From: UBA7702 sp040776805
GTDB lineage: Bacteria > Bacillota > Dehalobacteriia > UBA7702
DNA: 64,000 nucleotides
Assembly (NCBI GenBank): GCA_040776805.1
Contig: JAXGZS010000007.1
Coordinates: forward strand, 54,517 to 118,516
Reading direction: 5' to 3'
Position 1 is the first letter of the stretch, and each line of letters opens with the position of its first letter. A program made the position numbers and the translations under genes. This document shows positions 33,363-41,658 of this stretch, in pieces. The notes below the pieces were generated by a model. The model saw nothing but the letters and a program-made list of their open reading frames with translations, did no database searches and was not told the origin of the DNA.

Positions 33363-36300
33363 ATGATTGAAGTGGAACGACCGCAATTCCTTTGGCAATA
33401 TATTCCCGCTTACGCCGAAATCTTTGCCGGCGCAACGCCGCGACAGGGGCACGAAATCTGTGGTCTTGGCGATGAGGCGCGCCTTCTGTTCGCCGTTTCC
33501 GCCCTGCGGGATCAAAAAAGATCGGTGCTTTATATTGCCGAAAGCGAAGACCGCGCCAAGCTGATCCGTAAAGGGGCGCGTCGTTTTCTTTCCGGGGATG
33601 AAGTGGGGTTTTATCCCGCCAAAGATCTGCTGCCTTATGAATCGATGGCGGGCAACGACCGTCAGAAAATTGACCGCATTCGCGTTGCCGAGGGGCTTTT
33701 ATCGGAAAAGCCCTTTTTTGCCGTGATCTCAAAGAATACCCTCTCCCGGCGGATGATTCCCCCAAAAGACTGGGAACGCTGCCGTATGTTTCTAAGCGTC
33801 GGCGATGTTTTGGAGATTGCCGCTTTGACCCGCCGTTTGGCGGATATGGGCTATAGGGCGGACGCCCTCACCGAAGAACCGGGGACCTTCAGTGTGCGGG
33901 GTAGCATTGTGGATATTTTTCCGCCGGCGGCTCCCCACCCTTACCGCGTTGATTTTTTTGATGATGAAATTGAATCAATCCGCATTTTTGATCAGGAATC
34001 CCAGGTTTCTCTGAGAGAGGCGGGGAAAGCCGTGATCGGCCCCGGCGCCGCCTTTTTCCTGCCGGAAAAGGGCAGGGAGGCGGGGTTAGAGCGTCTGCAG
34101 GCGGAAACGGAAAAAATGGCGGAAAAGTTGCAGGGGGAGGCGAAAAAGCGTTGTCTCGACCGTAGGCTGCGGCTCCTTGATTATTTGACGGAGGGGGCTT
34201 TGCCCGACGTCACCGAACAACTGCTGCCCTATTTTTACGCGGAAGCCTATTTGGAGGATTACCTTGACGGCGACGGCCTCGTGATTGTGGATGAAGCCGC
34301 CCGTATCCGGGAGGGTCTCAGAGAAGACGACGAGGATCTGGCCAATATTTATAAAGAGCTTTACCTGGAGGGGGATATCCTGCCGGGGTATACCGAGCAT
34401 TTTCGCAGCGCGGCGCAAACTTTTGCCGCCCTTAACCGCCGTTTGCCGCTGGTCTTTTCCTTTCTGAGGACGCCGACGGGTCTTGACACGAAGACCGTGG
34501 ACGCTCTGGCGATCCGGGAATTTTCCTTTTTCCGGATGAAAGCGGAACGCGGGGAGGAGCTGCGGGAGCTGGCGGCCAAAGGCAAGCTCTTTCTCTGTGC
34601 CGCCGAGGAAAGCGGCCTTGAGAAAATGCGGGGTATTGCCAAAACTTGGGAGCTTCGCAATTGCCGCATCGTCTGTTTCCCTCTGGAAAAAAGTTTGGAA
34701 ATTTACGACGTTCCCGCTTATTTTATTGCGGAGCGGGATCTTTTGGGCTATGTGAACCCCGGCGAGAAGAAGCGAAAGCAAAAAGGCAAGCCGATTTCTT
34801 CCTTTGTGGACTTAAAAGCCGGTGATTACGTGGTTCACGAAACCCACGGCATCGGCCAGTATCTCGGCATTGAACGCCTTATGGTCGGTGGCGTGGAAAG
34901 CGATTATTTGCAAATCCGCTACGAGGGGAAGGATAAGCTCTACATCCCCACCAACCAGATGGATTTGCTGCAAAAGTATATCGGCGGCGGTGATTACGCG
35001 CCGAAGCTGAACCGTCTCGGCGGCAAGGAATGGAAAAACACCAAAGAGAAGGTACGCGGCGCCGTCCGGGAAATGGCCGGGGATCTGCTGAAGCTCTACG
35101 CCGCCAGGGAACAGGAAAAGGGCTACGCCTTTTCCGCCGACAGTGACTGGCTCATGGAAATGGAGGCGGATTTTCCCTACGAAGAAACCCCTGATCAGAC
35201 CGAAGCCATCGAAGACGTCAAAAGAGATATGGAAAAACCCAGGCCCATGGATCGGCTCCTCTGCGGCGACGTCGGCTACGGTAAAACCGAGGTGTCCCTC
35301 AGGGCCGCCTTCAAGGCGGTTCTCGACGGCAAACAAGTGGCGGTGCTGGTACCTACCACTATTTTGGCGCAACAGCATGAGCGGACCTTCAAAGAACGCT
35401 TGGAGAAATTCGGCGTGCGCATCGGCGTCTTGAGCCGTTTTAAAGCGAAAAAGGAAATCGAAACCATCCTTACCCGCCTGGCGACCGGGGAAGTCGATAT
35501 CGTCATCGGCACACATATGCTCTTGAACCGCAGGGTGAAATACCGCGACCTCGGTTTGCTCGTCATCGACGAAGAGCAGCGCTTTGGTGTGGCCCATAAA
35601 GAGAAGATCAAAAAGCTGAAAAAGAATGTCGACGTCCTTGCCATGTCGGCGACGCCGATTCCCCGGACGCTTCATATGTCGCTGCTGGGCGTCCGCGATA
35701 TCAGCATCATCGAAACACCGCCCCAATTTCGGCAGCCGGTGAAGACTTACGTGATGGAGTATCAGAGCCGTCTGATCAAAGAAGCCATTGAACGGGAACT
35801 CAGCCGCGGCGGCCAGGTTTATTGCATTCATAACCGGGTGGAGGATATCGCCGCCGCCGCTGTTGGATTGAGGGAACTCGTCCCCGACGCGGAAATCATC
35901 ATCGGTCACGGTCAAATGGCCGAACGCCAGCTGGAACAGGTGATGCTTGATTTTATGCAGCATGAAGCGGATGTGCTGCTCTGCACCACCATCGTGGAAT
36001 CGGGACTGGATTTTCCCAATGTCAATACGCTGATTGTCGACGACGCCGACCGCTTCGGTCTTTCCCAAATGTATCAGTTGCGGGGCCGCGTCGGCCGCAG
36101 CCGACAACAGGCCTACGCCTACTTTTTCTATCCCAAAGGTAAATTGCTTAACGTTTCCGCGCAAAAGCGTTTGGCGGCGGTGAAGGAATATACCGATTTG
36201 GGCAGCGGTTTTAAAATCGCCATGCGTGATCTGGAGATCCGCGGCGCCGGTAATATCCTCGGCGCGGAACAGCACGGTCATATGGCTTCTGTGGGTTTTG

Positions 36301-36818
36301 ACATGTACTGCCGCTTAATTGACGAAGAAGTGCGCCGCCTCAACGGCCAAACGGTGGAAAAGGAAAAGGAAGAGGTGGCCATCGACGTTCTTTGCTCCGC
36401 GTATCTTCCCGAAGATTACATCGGTGACAGCGACATCAAAATCGCGGTTTACAAAAAGATCGCAGAAATCAGCAGTGAAGAAGAGATGAAGGAATACCTC
36501 AACGAATTGGAAGACCGTTTCGGCTCTGTCCCCGATCCCGTCTACCATCTGTTTTTGGTGATTCGTTTGAAACTTTTGGCGGAGCGGCTGAACATCGTCG
36601 CCATAAGTCAAAAGAAAAACGCCTTTTCCTTGGTTTTCGACGGTCTCAACAATGTCGGCAGCGAGAAAGTTTCTCGTTTGGTGCAGACCTTTGGTCGGCG
36701 CTTCGCTTTTTCCATGAACGACCATCTGGAAATGAAGGTTCATACGGACCCCCTTTCCCCGGAAAAGGCCCTGCTCTATATGATTAAAATACTCGTTTTC
36801 CTGACAAAGGAAGCGTAA
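33363..36818 (+). CDS. mfd: Transcription-repair coupling factor
   Basis: This 1151-residue ATP-dependent translocase removes RNA polymerase stalled at DNA lesions and recruits UvrA. An N-terminal UvrB-like module is followed by the RNA-polymerase-interacting domain (FVDLKAGDYVVHETHGIGQY, about residues 480-560). The motor domain has Walker A GDVGYGKTE at about residues 635-643, VPTTILAQQH, DEEQRFGV, SATPIPRTL and the TRG motif region GRVGRSRQQAYAYFF. The C-terminal D7 domain completes the protein. Length is normal. It lies between pth and the foldase genes as in other Firmicutes. Confidence 0.95.
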   Translation: MIEVERPQFLWQYIPAYAEIFAGATPRQGHEICGLGDEARLLFAVSALRDQKRSVLYIAESEDRAKLIRKGARRFLSGDEVGFYPAKDLLPYESMAGNDRQKIDRIRVAEGLLSEKPFFAVISKNTLSRRMIPPKDWERCRMFLSVGDVLEIAALTRRLADMGYRADALTEEPGTFSVRGSIVDIFPPAAPHPYRVDFFDDEIESIRIFDQESQVSLREAGKAVIGPGAAFFLPEKGREAGLERLQAETEKMAEKLQGEAKKRCLDRRLRLLDYLTEGALPDVTEQLLPYFYAEAYLEDYLDGDGLVIVDEAARIREGLREDDEDLANIYKELYLEGDILPGYTEHFRSAAQTFAALNRRLPLVFSFLRTPTGLDTKTVDALAIREFSFFRMKAERGEELRELAAKGKLFLCAAEESGLEKMRGIAKTWELRNCRIVCFPLEKSLEIYDVPAYFIAERDLLGYVNPGEKKRKQKGKPISSFVDLKAGDYVVHETHGIGQYLGIERLMVGGVESDYLQIRYEGKDKLYIPTNQMDLLQKYIGGGDYAPKLNRLGGKEWKNTKEKVRGAVREMAGDLLKLYAAREQEKGYAFSADSDWLMEMEADFPYEETPDQTEAIEDVKRDMEKPRPMDRLLCGDVGYGKTEVSLRAAFKAVLDGKQVAVLVPTTILAQQHERTFKERLEKFGVRIGVLSRFKAKKEIETILTRLATGEVDIVIGTHMLLNRRVKYRDLGLLVIDEEQRFGVAHKEKIKKLKKNVDVLAMSATPIPRTLHMSLLGVRDISIIETPPQFRQPVKTYVMEYQSRLIKEAIERELSRGGQVYCIHNRVEDIAAAAVGLRELVPDAEIIIGHGQMAERQLEQVMLDFMQHEADVLLCTTIVESGLDFPNVNTLIVDDADRFGLSQMYQLRGRVGRSRQQAYAYFFYPKGKLLNVSAQKRLAAVKEYTDLGSGFKIAMRDLEIRGAGNILGAEQHGHMASVGFDMYCRLIDEEVRRLNGQTVEKEKEEVAIDVLCSAYLPEDYIGDSDIKIAVYKKIAEISSEEEMKEYLNELEDRFGSVPDPVYHLFLVIRLKLLAERLNIVAISQKKNAFSLVFDGLNNVGSEKVSRLVQTFGRRFAFSMNDHLEMKVHTDPLSPEKALLYMIKILVFLTKEA

Positions 36819-36842
36819 AAAAGCCCTGAAAACGGAGAAGTT

Positions 36843-37853
36843 ATGATGATGAAAAAAGCGACTGCCGCTGTCTTGCTCCTGCTTTTATCTCTTTTCGCCG
36901 CGGCCTGCGGCAACAGTTTGGTGGCCGAAGTGAACGGAGAAGGCATTACAACAGCGGAATTCAATGACTATTGGGACAACCTGAAGGGCATTTATGAGGC
37001 CAACGGCGAAACCCTTGAAGACAGCGCCGAAATGAAGGAGACTGTCGTCGACCAATTGGTTTACTATCAGCTGCTAAAACAGGCGGCCAAAGCAAAGGAT
37101 TGCTGGCCCACGGAGGAAGAAACTCAGACGTATTATGAGGAACAGCTTGCCGCCCTCTACGGCACTTACAGCGAAGGATTGGAGGAAATCGAGACTTACG
37201 GCCTTGATCAGGACTTCTTTTTCAATCAGTACCGCTATATGCTGGCGGAAGAAAAGATCAAGGAGTCCTTGGCGGCAGAGGAAAACTTGACGGTGAGCAT
37301 GGACGCGGCCCAGGAAATTTATGACGCCGATCCGGCGAGTTATAACACCCGAGTCGTCTCCCATATCCTGATTAAGCCTTACGCCGCCGACGACCGGGAA
37401 GTGAAAACCGATGAAGAGGGCGATCCTCTATATACGGATCAGGAATGGCAAACCGCCCAAGAGCGGGCGGAGAAGATCATCAAAGAACTCGACAACGGCG
37501 CTTCCTTCGCGACCATGGCGGTGAAATACTCCGACGATACGGCAACGGCAGCTGTCGGCGGCAAAATGGATTTGACCTTAACCGAAGACAATACCGACCT
37601 GGAGGCCTCCTTTGTGGCCGCCGCCTTTTCCCTGGACGAATCCGGGGAATACACCAAAACACCGGTAAAAACGTCTTACGGCTACCATATCATCTATTGC
37701 GAAGAATCTCTCTCTCCTGCCCATATGGACGAGGTTCTAGCCTTTATCTGCGCAGAGCAAGAGAATACCGAAAAACAGAGCCTGTTCACAACCTATATGG
37801 AAGCACAAAAACAGGCGGCGGATATCGCATACCATTACGATCTTGCGCAATAA
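36843..37853 (+). CDS. Secreted parvulin-type peptidyl-prolyl isomerase, probable lipoprotein (copy 1)
   Basis: This 336-residue protein has a signal sequence ending in a lipobox-like LFAAAC (Cys at about residue 21), so it is probably a lipid-anchored extracytoplasmic foldase of the PrsA/SurA type. A SurA-like N-terminal chaperone region (EVNGEGITTAEFNDY) is followed by a parvulin domain with VSHILIKPY, AERAEKII-like helices and the closing TSYGYHIIYCEE. The basic Met/Lys start follows ACGGAGAAG. A second, similar gene follows 109 bases after it. It lies downstream of mfd, where such foldases are often encoded. Confidence 0.85.
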   Translation: MMMKKATAAVLLLLLSLFAAACGNSLVAEVNGEGITTAEFNDYWDNLKGIYEANGETLEDSAEMKETVVDQLVYYQLLKQAAKAKDCWPTEEETQTYYEEQLAALYGTYSEGLEEIETYGLDQDFFFNQYRYMLAEEKIKESLAAEENLTVSMDAAQEIYDADPASYNTRVVSHILIKPYAADDREVKTDEEGDPLYTDQEWQTAQERAEKIIKELDNGASFATMAVKYSDDTATAAVGGKMDLTLTEDNTDLEASFVAAAFSLDESGEYTKTPVKTSYGYHIIYCEESLSPAHMDEVLAFICAEQENTEKQSLFTTYMEAQKQAADIAYHYDLAQ

Positions 37854-37962
37854 ACATTCTGATCCGGGCAGAGGTTTGTGTTGAATTTTCCGCACAAATG
37901 CTATATAATATAAAAATCAGTGAACTCCCATACAAAACTGGAAAGGCGGAAATAGAATCGTT

Positions 37963-39048
37963 ATGAAAAAGAAGCTGATCGTCCTTTTTCTCTCCCTTGC
38001 CTTGCTCTTTACTTTTACGGCTTGCGACAGCAGTACCGTGGCCGAAGTCAATGGAGAAAAGATATCCAAAGATGAATATCAGGAATACGTGAATTATCTG
38101 TTGATCTCCTATGACAGTATGTACTCCTCTCTGGGTGGTTTGTCCCCGGAGATGCTGCAATATTTTGATATTGAAAATACGGCCATCGATACCCTCGTCA
38201 CCATGGAAGAGGCAAAACAGGCCTGCGCCAAACTGAACTGCACGCCCACAAAGGATGAAATTCAATCATACGTTTATGAAAACCTAGGCGTCACCAAAAA
38301 GGCGGATTACAAAACCACGCTGAGCCAAATCGAAACAAACTACGGTTTGAGCGAAGAGACCGCGGTCAAAATCATCGCCAGCGGGCTTTATAAAGAAAAG
38401 ATCGAGAATTATCTCGAAAAAGAACAAAAGATCACCTTCAGCGAAGAAGAGGCCGCCGCCCTTTATGAGAAAGACCCCGAAACCTATGATAACAGGACGG
38501 TTTCCTATATTCTGATTCAGCCTGATGATACCGACGCCACCACCGACGACAGCGGCAACACGACTTATACCGATGACGCCTGGGCCGCGGCGAAGGCGGA
38601 AGCCAATGAGGTCATCAGCAAACTGGACGGCGGCGGCGACTTTGCCGAACTGGCCAAAGAGCATTCCGACGACAGTTCCACGGCCTCCAGCGGCGGTTCC
38701 ATCAGCGAGCCTTTTACCAAAGCGGAAAGTTCTTATGTGGAAGAGTTTACCGAAGCGGCTTTTGCCTTGACGAAAGTTGGGGAATATACGCAAAAACCGG
38801 TGAAGAGCAGCAGCTTCGGTTATTTCATCATTCTCTGCGACGGTCTTCAGGACAAGGACAATGAATACGATGATCTGATCGCCTCCATCGCCAAAAGTAA
38901 TTTGGAAACCCTGAAATCTGACGCTTACGAAGAATACATTTCTGATTTCCATGAAGAAAGCGACGTGGTATACTATTACGGTGACCATGCCGGCAAAGAA
39001 GCTGAAAGCGATACCTCCGGCGACGACAGCACAACGGAAAGCAAATAA
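37963..39048 (+). CDS. Secreted parvulin-type peptidyl-prolyl isomerase, probable lipoprotein (copy 2)
   Basis: This 361-residue paralogue of the preceding gene has a signal sequence KKKLIVLFLSLALLFTFTAC (Cys at about residue 21 as likely lipidation site) and the same N-terminal module (TVAEVNGEKISKDEYQEY). Its parvulin domain has VSYILIQPD and SSFGYFIILCDG. The C-terminus is Asp/Ser/Thr-rich (SDTSGDDSTTES). The family assists folding of exported proteins outside the membrane. A terminator follows at 39106. This gene ends the housekeeping segment; the methylamine island begins next. Confidence 0.85.
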   Translation: MKKKLIVLFLSLALLFTFTACDSSTVAEVNGEKISKDEYQEYVNYLLISYDSMYSSLGGLSPEMLQYFDIENTAIDTLVTMEEAKQACAKLNCTPTKDEIQSYVYENLGVTKKADYKTTLSQIETNYGLSEETAVKIIASGLYKEKIENYLEKEQKITFSEEEAAALYEKDPETYDNRTVSYILIQPDDTDATTDDSGNTTYTDDAWAAAKAEANEVISKLDGGGDFAELAKEHSDDSSTASSGGSISEPFTKAESSYVEEFTEAAFALTKVGEYTQKPVKSSSFGYFIILCDGLQDKDNEYDDLIASIAKSNLETLKSDAYEEYISDFHEESDVVYYYGDHAGKEAESDTSGDDSTTESK

Positions 39049-39105
39049 ACTTTGGCTTCATATCCATGGTTGGTGTAAAAGCGAAAGTTTGAAAGAATAG
39101 ATTGT

Positions 39106-39136
39106 AAAGGATGGTGTGAAAAGCCATCCTTTTTCC
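39106..39136 (+). terminator. Terminator after the second foldase gene
   Basis: AAAGGATGG (39106-39114) pairs with CCATCCTTT (39124-39132), followed by more T residues. Confidence 0.8.
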
Positions 39137-39162
39137 ATGTGCCACACGGCAGTCCAAAATCC

Positions 39163-39202
39163 GCATGGGCGGCCAATGCGCTGACGCATTGGCCGCCCAT
39201 GC
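39163..39202. repeat. Perfect 18-bp inverted repeat
   Basis: The arm at 39163-39180 (GCATGGGCGGCCAATGCG) is an exact reverse complement of 39185-39202, with a four-base loop CTGA. There is no T tract behind it, only AAAAAGG. It could be an mRNA-stabilising hairpin, a protein-binding dyad or a remnant of a small mobile element. Confidence 0.8.
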
Positions 39203-39270
39203 AAAAAGGCATTCTGTGTTCACCAGCGGGAAAAGAAGACAAACCGGTTGAAAAAAACGAATATGGATCA

Positions 39271-39302
39271 AACCGATGCGTTATTGCATCGGTTCTTTTT
39301 TT
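39271..39302. promoter_or_regulatory. Dyad/hairpin upstream of the mtbB sigma-54 promoter
   Basis: AACCGATGC (39271-39279) and GCATCGGTT (39286-39294) form a dyad followed by CTTTTTTT. It contains TGCG and TTGCA cores like the repeats at the other sigma-54 promoters and lies 75-100 bases before the mtbB -24 element. It may be an activator site, a terminator, or both. Confidence 0.55.
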
Positions 39303-39367
39303 GAAGGGGCGGTGCGAAAGGTATCATACCACCAGTCCGAAGCCTTTTTATCGCGATTTGGCAGCTT

Positions 39368-39383
39368 TGGCACAGGGTTTGCA
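39368..39383 (+). promoter_or_regulatory. Sigma-54 promoter of mtbB-mtbC
   Basis: TGGCAC (39368-39373), five bases, TTGCA (39379-39383): an exact match to the -24/-12 consensus, 52 bases before the mtbB ATG. Confidence 0.88.
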
Positions 39384-39435
39384 TCATAAAGGGTAAACAA
39401 TGCTGTAAACTTTAAAAATAATGAGGAGGAGAAAG

Positions 39436-40824
39436 ATGAGTGAATTCTTTACCCGTTTAGGGGATGGTTCCGCCGTCATGATGTCCAAGGAGGATATTCG
39501 TTACGATATCGAAGATGGCGCCGCCGACGCCGCGTCCCGCGGTGAGATCTCGGAATTAAGCAAGGATGAGATCGAGCATTTGGTTGACATTATGACGATG
39601 CCTGAAAAGAATGTCAGTGTCGAAAGAGGCCAAGAAGGCATGATGACTTTCGACGCCGGAACCCTGAAATTACCGGTCCGCGCCGGCGTGCCCATTGACC
39701 GCCTGGCGACGCTGATGATCCATGAAAGAGTACTTTGCTCCGATACGATGGAGCTTTGCACCACCGACTACAGTTATAAGAGCATCAAGAATTTCATCGC
39801 GGAAGAAGCGATGACCATGGAATTGGCCCAGAATAACTGCATGATGCCGATCTTTTACGGCGCCATGCCCAACTTGGGACAGTATACGAAGCCCGACGGG
39901 CCCATCGACAACTGGTCGGAACTGCTGCCTTCGGGGAAAATCCCCGAGGCCCGGGCCGCCCAGGAAGAAGCCGTGGAACACGCCACCCGTGACATGATCT
40001 TTATTGCCAGTCAAATGGCGGATGCCGGCGCTTGCGGCATTCAGTTTGATACCGTCGGCGCCTCCGGCGATGCCGATGTTTTGGCCGCCCTTTTGGCTAC
40101 CCGGGCCCTTCGGGAAAAATATCCCAACCTGGGTATCGAATTTGGCATGGCTGGTGAATTCAACCTTGGCATGCACGGTCTTTTGGAATACGATGGGGAA
40201 CGCATCGCCGGACTTTATCCCCATAAGCAGGTGAAAATGGCGGAGAAAGCCGGGGTTTCCATCTTCGGCTGCGTCGTCAACACCAACAGCTCCATGTCCT
40301 TTGCCTGGAACATGGCGCGAGCTTTGACCTTTACCAAAGCCTGCACCGAAGCGGCGGATATCCCCGTTGTGGTCGACGCCGGCATGGGCGTCGGCGGTGT
40401 GCCCCTGACCAATACGTCTCCCACCGACGCCACTTCCAGGGCATCCAAAGCCATTATGGAAATCGGTAAGGCCGACGGCTTGTAGATTGGCCACGGCGAT
40501 GCTTACGGTATGGCCGCCGTCCATGAACTTGCCTCCGGGATGGGGGGGATTCGCACCGCCGGAGATCTGGTGGCCCGGATGATCATGAGAGGCCTGCGCC
40601 TTGCCGAAGCCAAAGAGTACGTCGCGGATAAGCTCCATTGCTCCGTCCTTGACTTGTCCGATTCCTTTGCCATGAAAGAGATTAGAGAATCTCTCGATAT
40701 CGGCACGGTTCTCGACAGAAAAGGCGCCAGCTGCGGCATGGAAGCGAAATTCAATATTGAGAAGGTTCTCGGCATTGAAATTCCCAGCGTCACCAATTTC
40801 AAGAAAAAAGTCGGTTTGCTTTAA
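39436..40824 (+). CDS. mtbB: Dimethylamine methyltransferase with in-frame amber codon (probable pyrrolysine)
   Basis: The frame encodes 462 residues if the TAG at 40483-40485 is read as an amino acid (residue 350). MtbB of methanogens is about 467 residues with pyrrolysine at 356 in the context VDGI-O-IGVGDPMGM. Here it is ADGL-O-IGHGDAYGM, and homology continues unbroken (ELASGMGGIRTAGDLVARM, AKEYVADKLH) to a TAA at 40822. Other MtbB signatures are FYGAMPNLGQY, TRDMIFIASQMADAGA and NTNSSMSFAWNMARALTF. The enzyme moves a methyl group from dimethylamine to the corrinoid protein encoded 24 bases downstream. The ATG at 39436 follows AGGAGGAGAAAG. Readthrough requires pylT/pylS and pylBCD, which are not in this window; without them the gene would yield a truncated product. 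Confidence 0.93.
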
Positions 40825-40848
40825 AACCGGAAAAAGGAGTTTCATCTT

Positions 40849-41499
40849 ATGTCAAAAGAAAACTATATCGAATTGGCCAAAGACGCCATTGTGCAATGTG
40901 ACGCGGAAAAAGCCGCTGAAGTGGCCAAAGCAGCCATTGCTGACGGCGTCGATCCCGTGGAACTGCTCACCGACGGTTTTTCCGCCGGTATTCGTGAAGT
41001 CGGCGATCTCTTCGGCAAGGGCCGCATGTTTCTGCCGGAACTGATGTTGGCGGCGGAAGCCATGAAAGGCGTTTCTGAAATTGTCAACGAACACCTGGCA
41101 CAATCAGGGAAAGTCGTGGAAAAACGCGGCGTTATGGTATTGGCCACAGTAGAAGGGGACGTTCATGATATCGGCAAAGGGATCGTGGCTTCTCTTGTCA
41201 AAACCCAAGGCATCGACGTCATCGACCTCGGGCGGGATGTTCCCGCCGCCACCATCGTTGAAAAAGCCGTGGAGTATCACGCGGATCTCATCGGTACCAG
41301 CGCCTTGCTGACCACCACCATGGGCGAGCAAAAAAAGGTGGAAGACCTGTTGAAGGAAAAAGGTCTCAAAGATCGGGTGAAGACGCTGATCGGCGGCGCC
41401 CCGGTAACGGAACGCTTCGCCCAAAGAATCGGCGCTGACGGCTATGGCGAAGACGCCGCAGAAGCCGTCACCAGATCCTTGGAGCTGCTGGCTCAATAA
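40849..41499 (+). CDS. mtbC: Dimethylamine corrinoid protein
   Basis: This 216-residue corrinoid protein has an N-terminal helical cap (about 1-85) and a Rossmann-like B12-binding domain with the lower-ligand motif GDVHDIGKG (His at about residue 106), TSALLTTTM and IGGAPVTERFAQRIGADGYGEDA. It accepts the methyl group from MtbB and passes it to a second methyltransferase not seen here. AAAAGGAG precedes the ATG. It forms an operon with mtbB and ends at the terminator at 41517. It is the only corrinoid protein gene in the window, so the two MttB-family enzymes either share it or use partners encoded elsewhere. Confidence 0.92.
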   Translation: MSKENYIELAKDAIVQCDAEKAAEVAKAAIADGVDPVELLTDGFSAGIREVGDLFGKGRMFLPELMLAAEAMKGVSEIVNEHLAQSGKVVEKRGVMVLATVEGDVHDIGKGIVASLVKTQGIDVIDLGRDVPAATIVEKAVEYHADLIGTSALLTTTMGEQKKVEDLLKEKGLKDRVKTLIGGAPVTERFAQRIGADGYGEDAAEAVTRSLELLAQ

Positions 41500-41516
41500 C
41501 ACAGATATGAAATACT

Positions 41517-41548
41517 CGGGAGGAGGAACGGTGCCTCCTCCCGTGTTT
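41517..41548 (+). terminator. Terminator after mtbC
   Basis: CGGGAGGAGG (41517-41526) pairs with CCTCCTCCCG (41534-41543), followed by TGTTTTA. Confidence 0.75.
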
Positions 41549-41604
41549 TATGTTAAAGAAATGAGAAAGCATATGATCAAGGCCGCCTTTTCGCGGAGCT
41601 TTTC

Positions 41605-41633
41605 TTGCCTATCCGGGGGAATCATGGTATGAT
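41605..41633 (+). promoter_or_regulatory. Sigma-70-type promoter of activator gene 1
   Basis: TTGCCT (41605-41610), 17 bases, then TATGAT (41628-41633), 26 bases before the ATG at 41659. This supports the internal start and vegetative expression of this activator. Confidence 0.6.
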
Positions 41634-41658
41634 GAAAAAAAACCGCGGGGAGAGAAAT

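Noticed and set aside
40510..40824. Separate small gene downstream of a truncated mtbB
   Set aside because: It is in the same frame as 39436-40482, separated only by the TAG, and its protein is the C-terminal part of MtbB.
39436..40824. mtbB as a pseudogene broken by a nonsense mutation
   Set aside because: The stop is TAG and falls exactly at the known pyrrolysine position. Both flanks are well conserved and the operon layout and sigma-54 promoter are intact.
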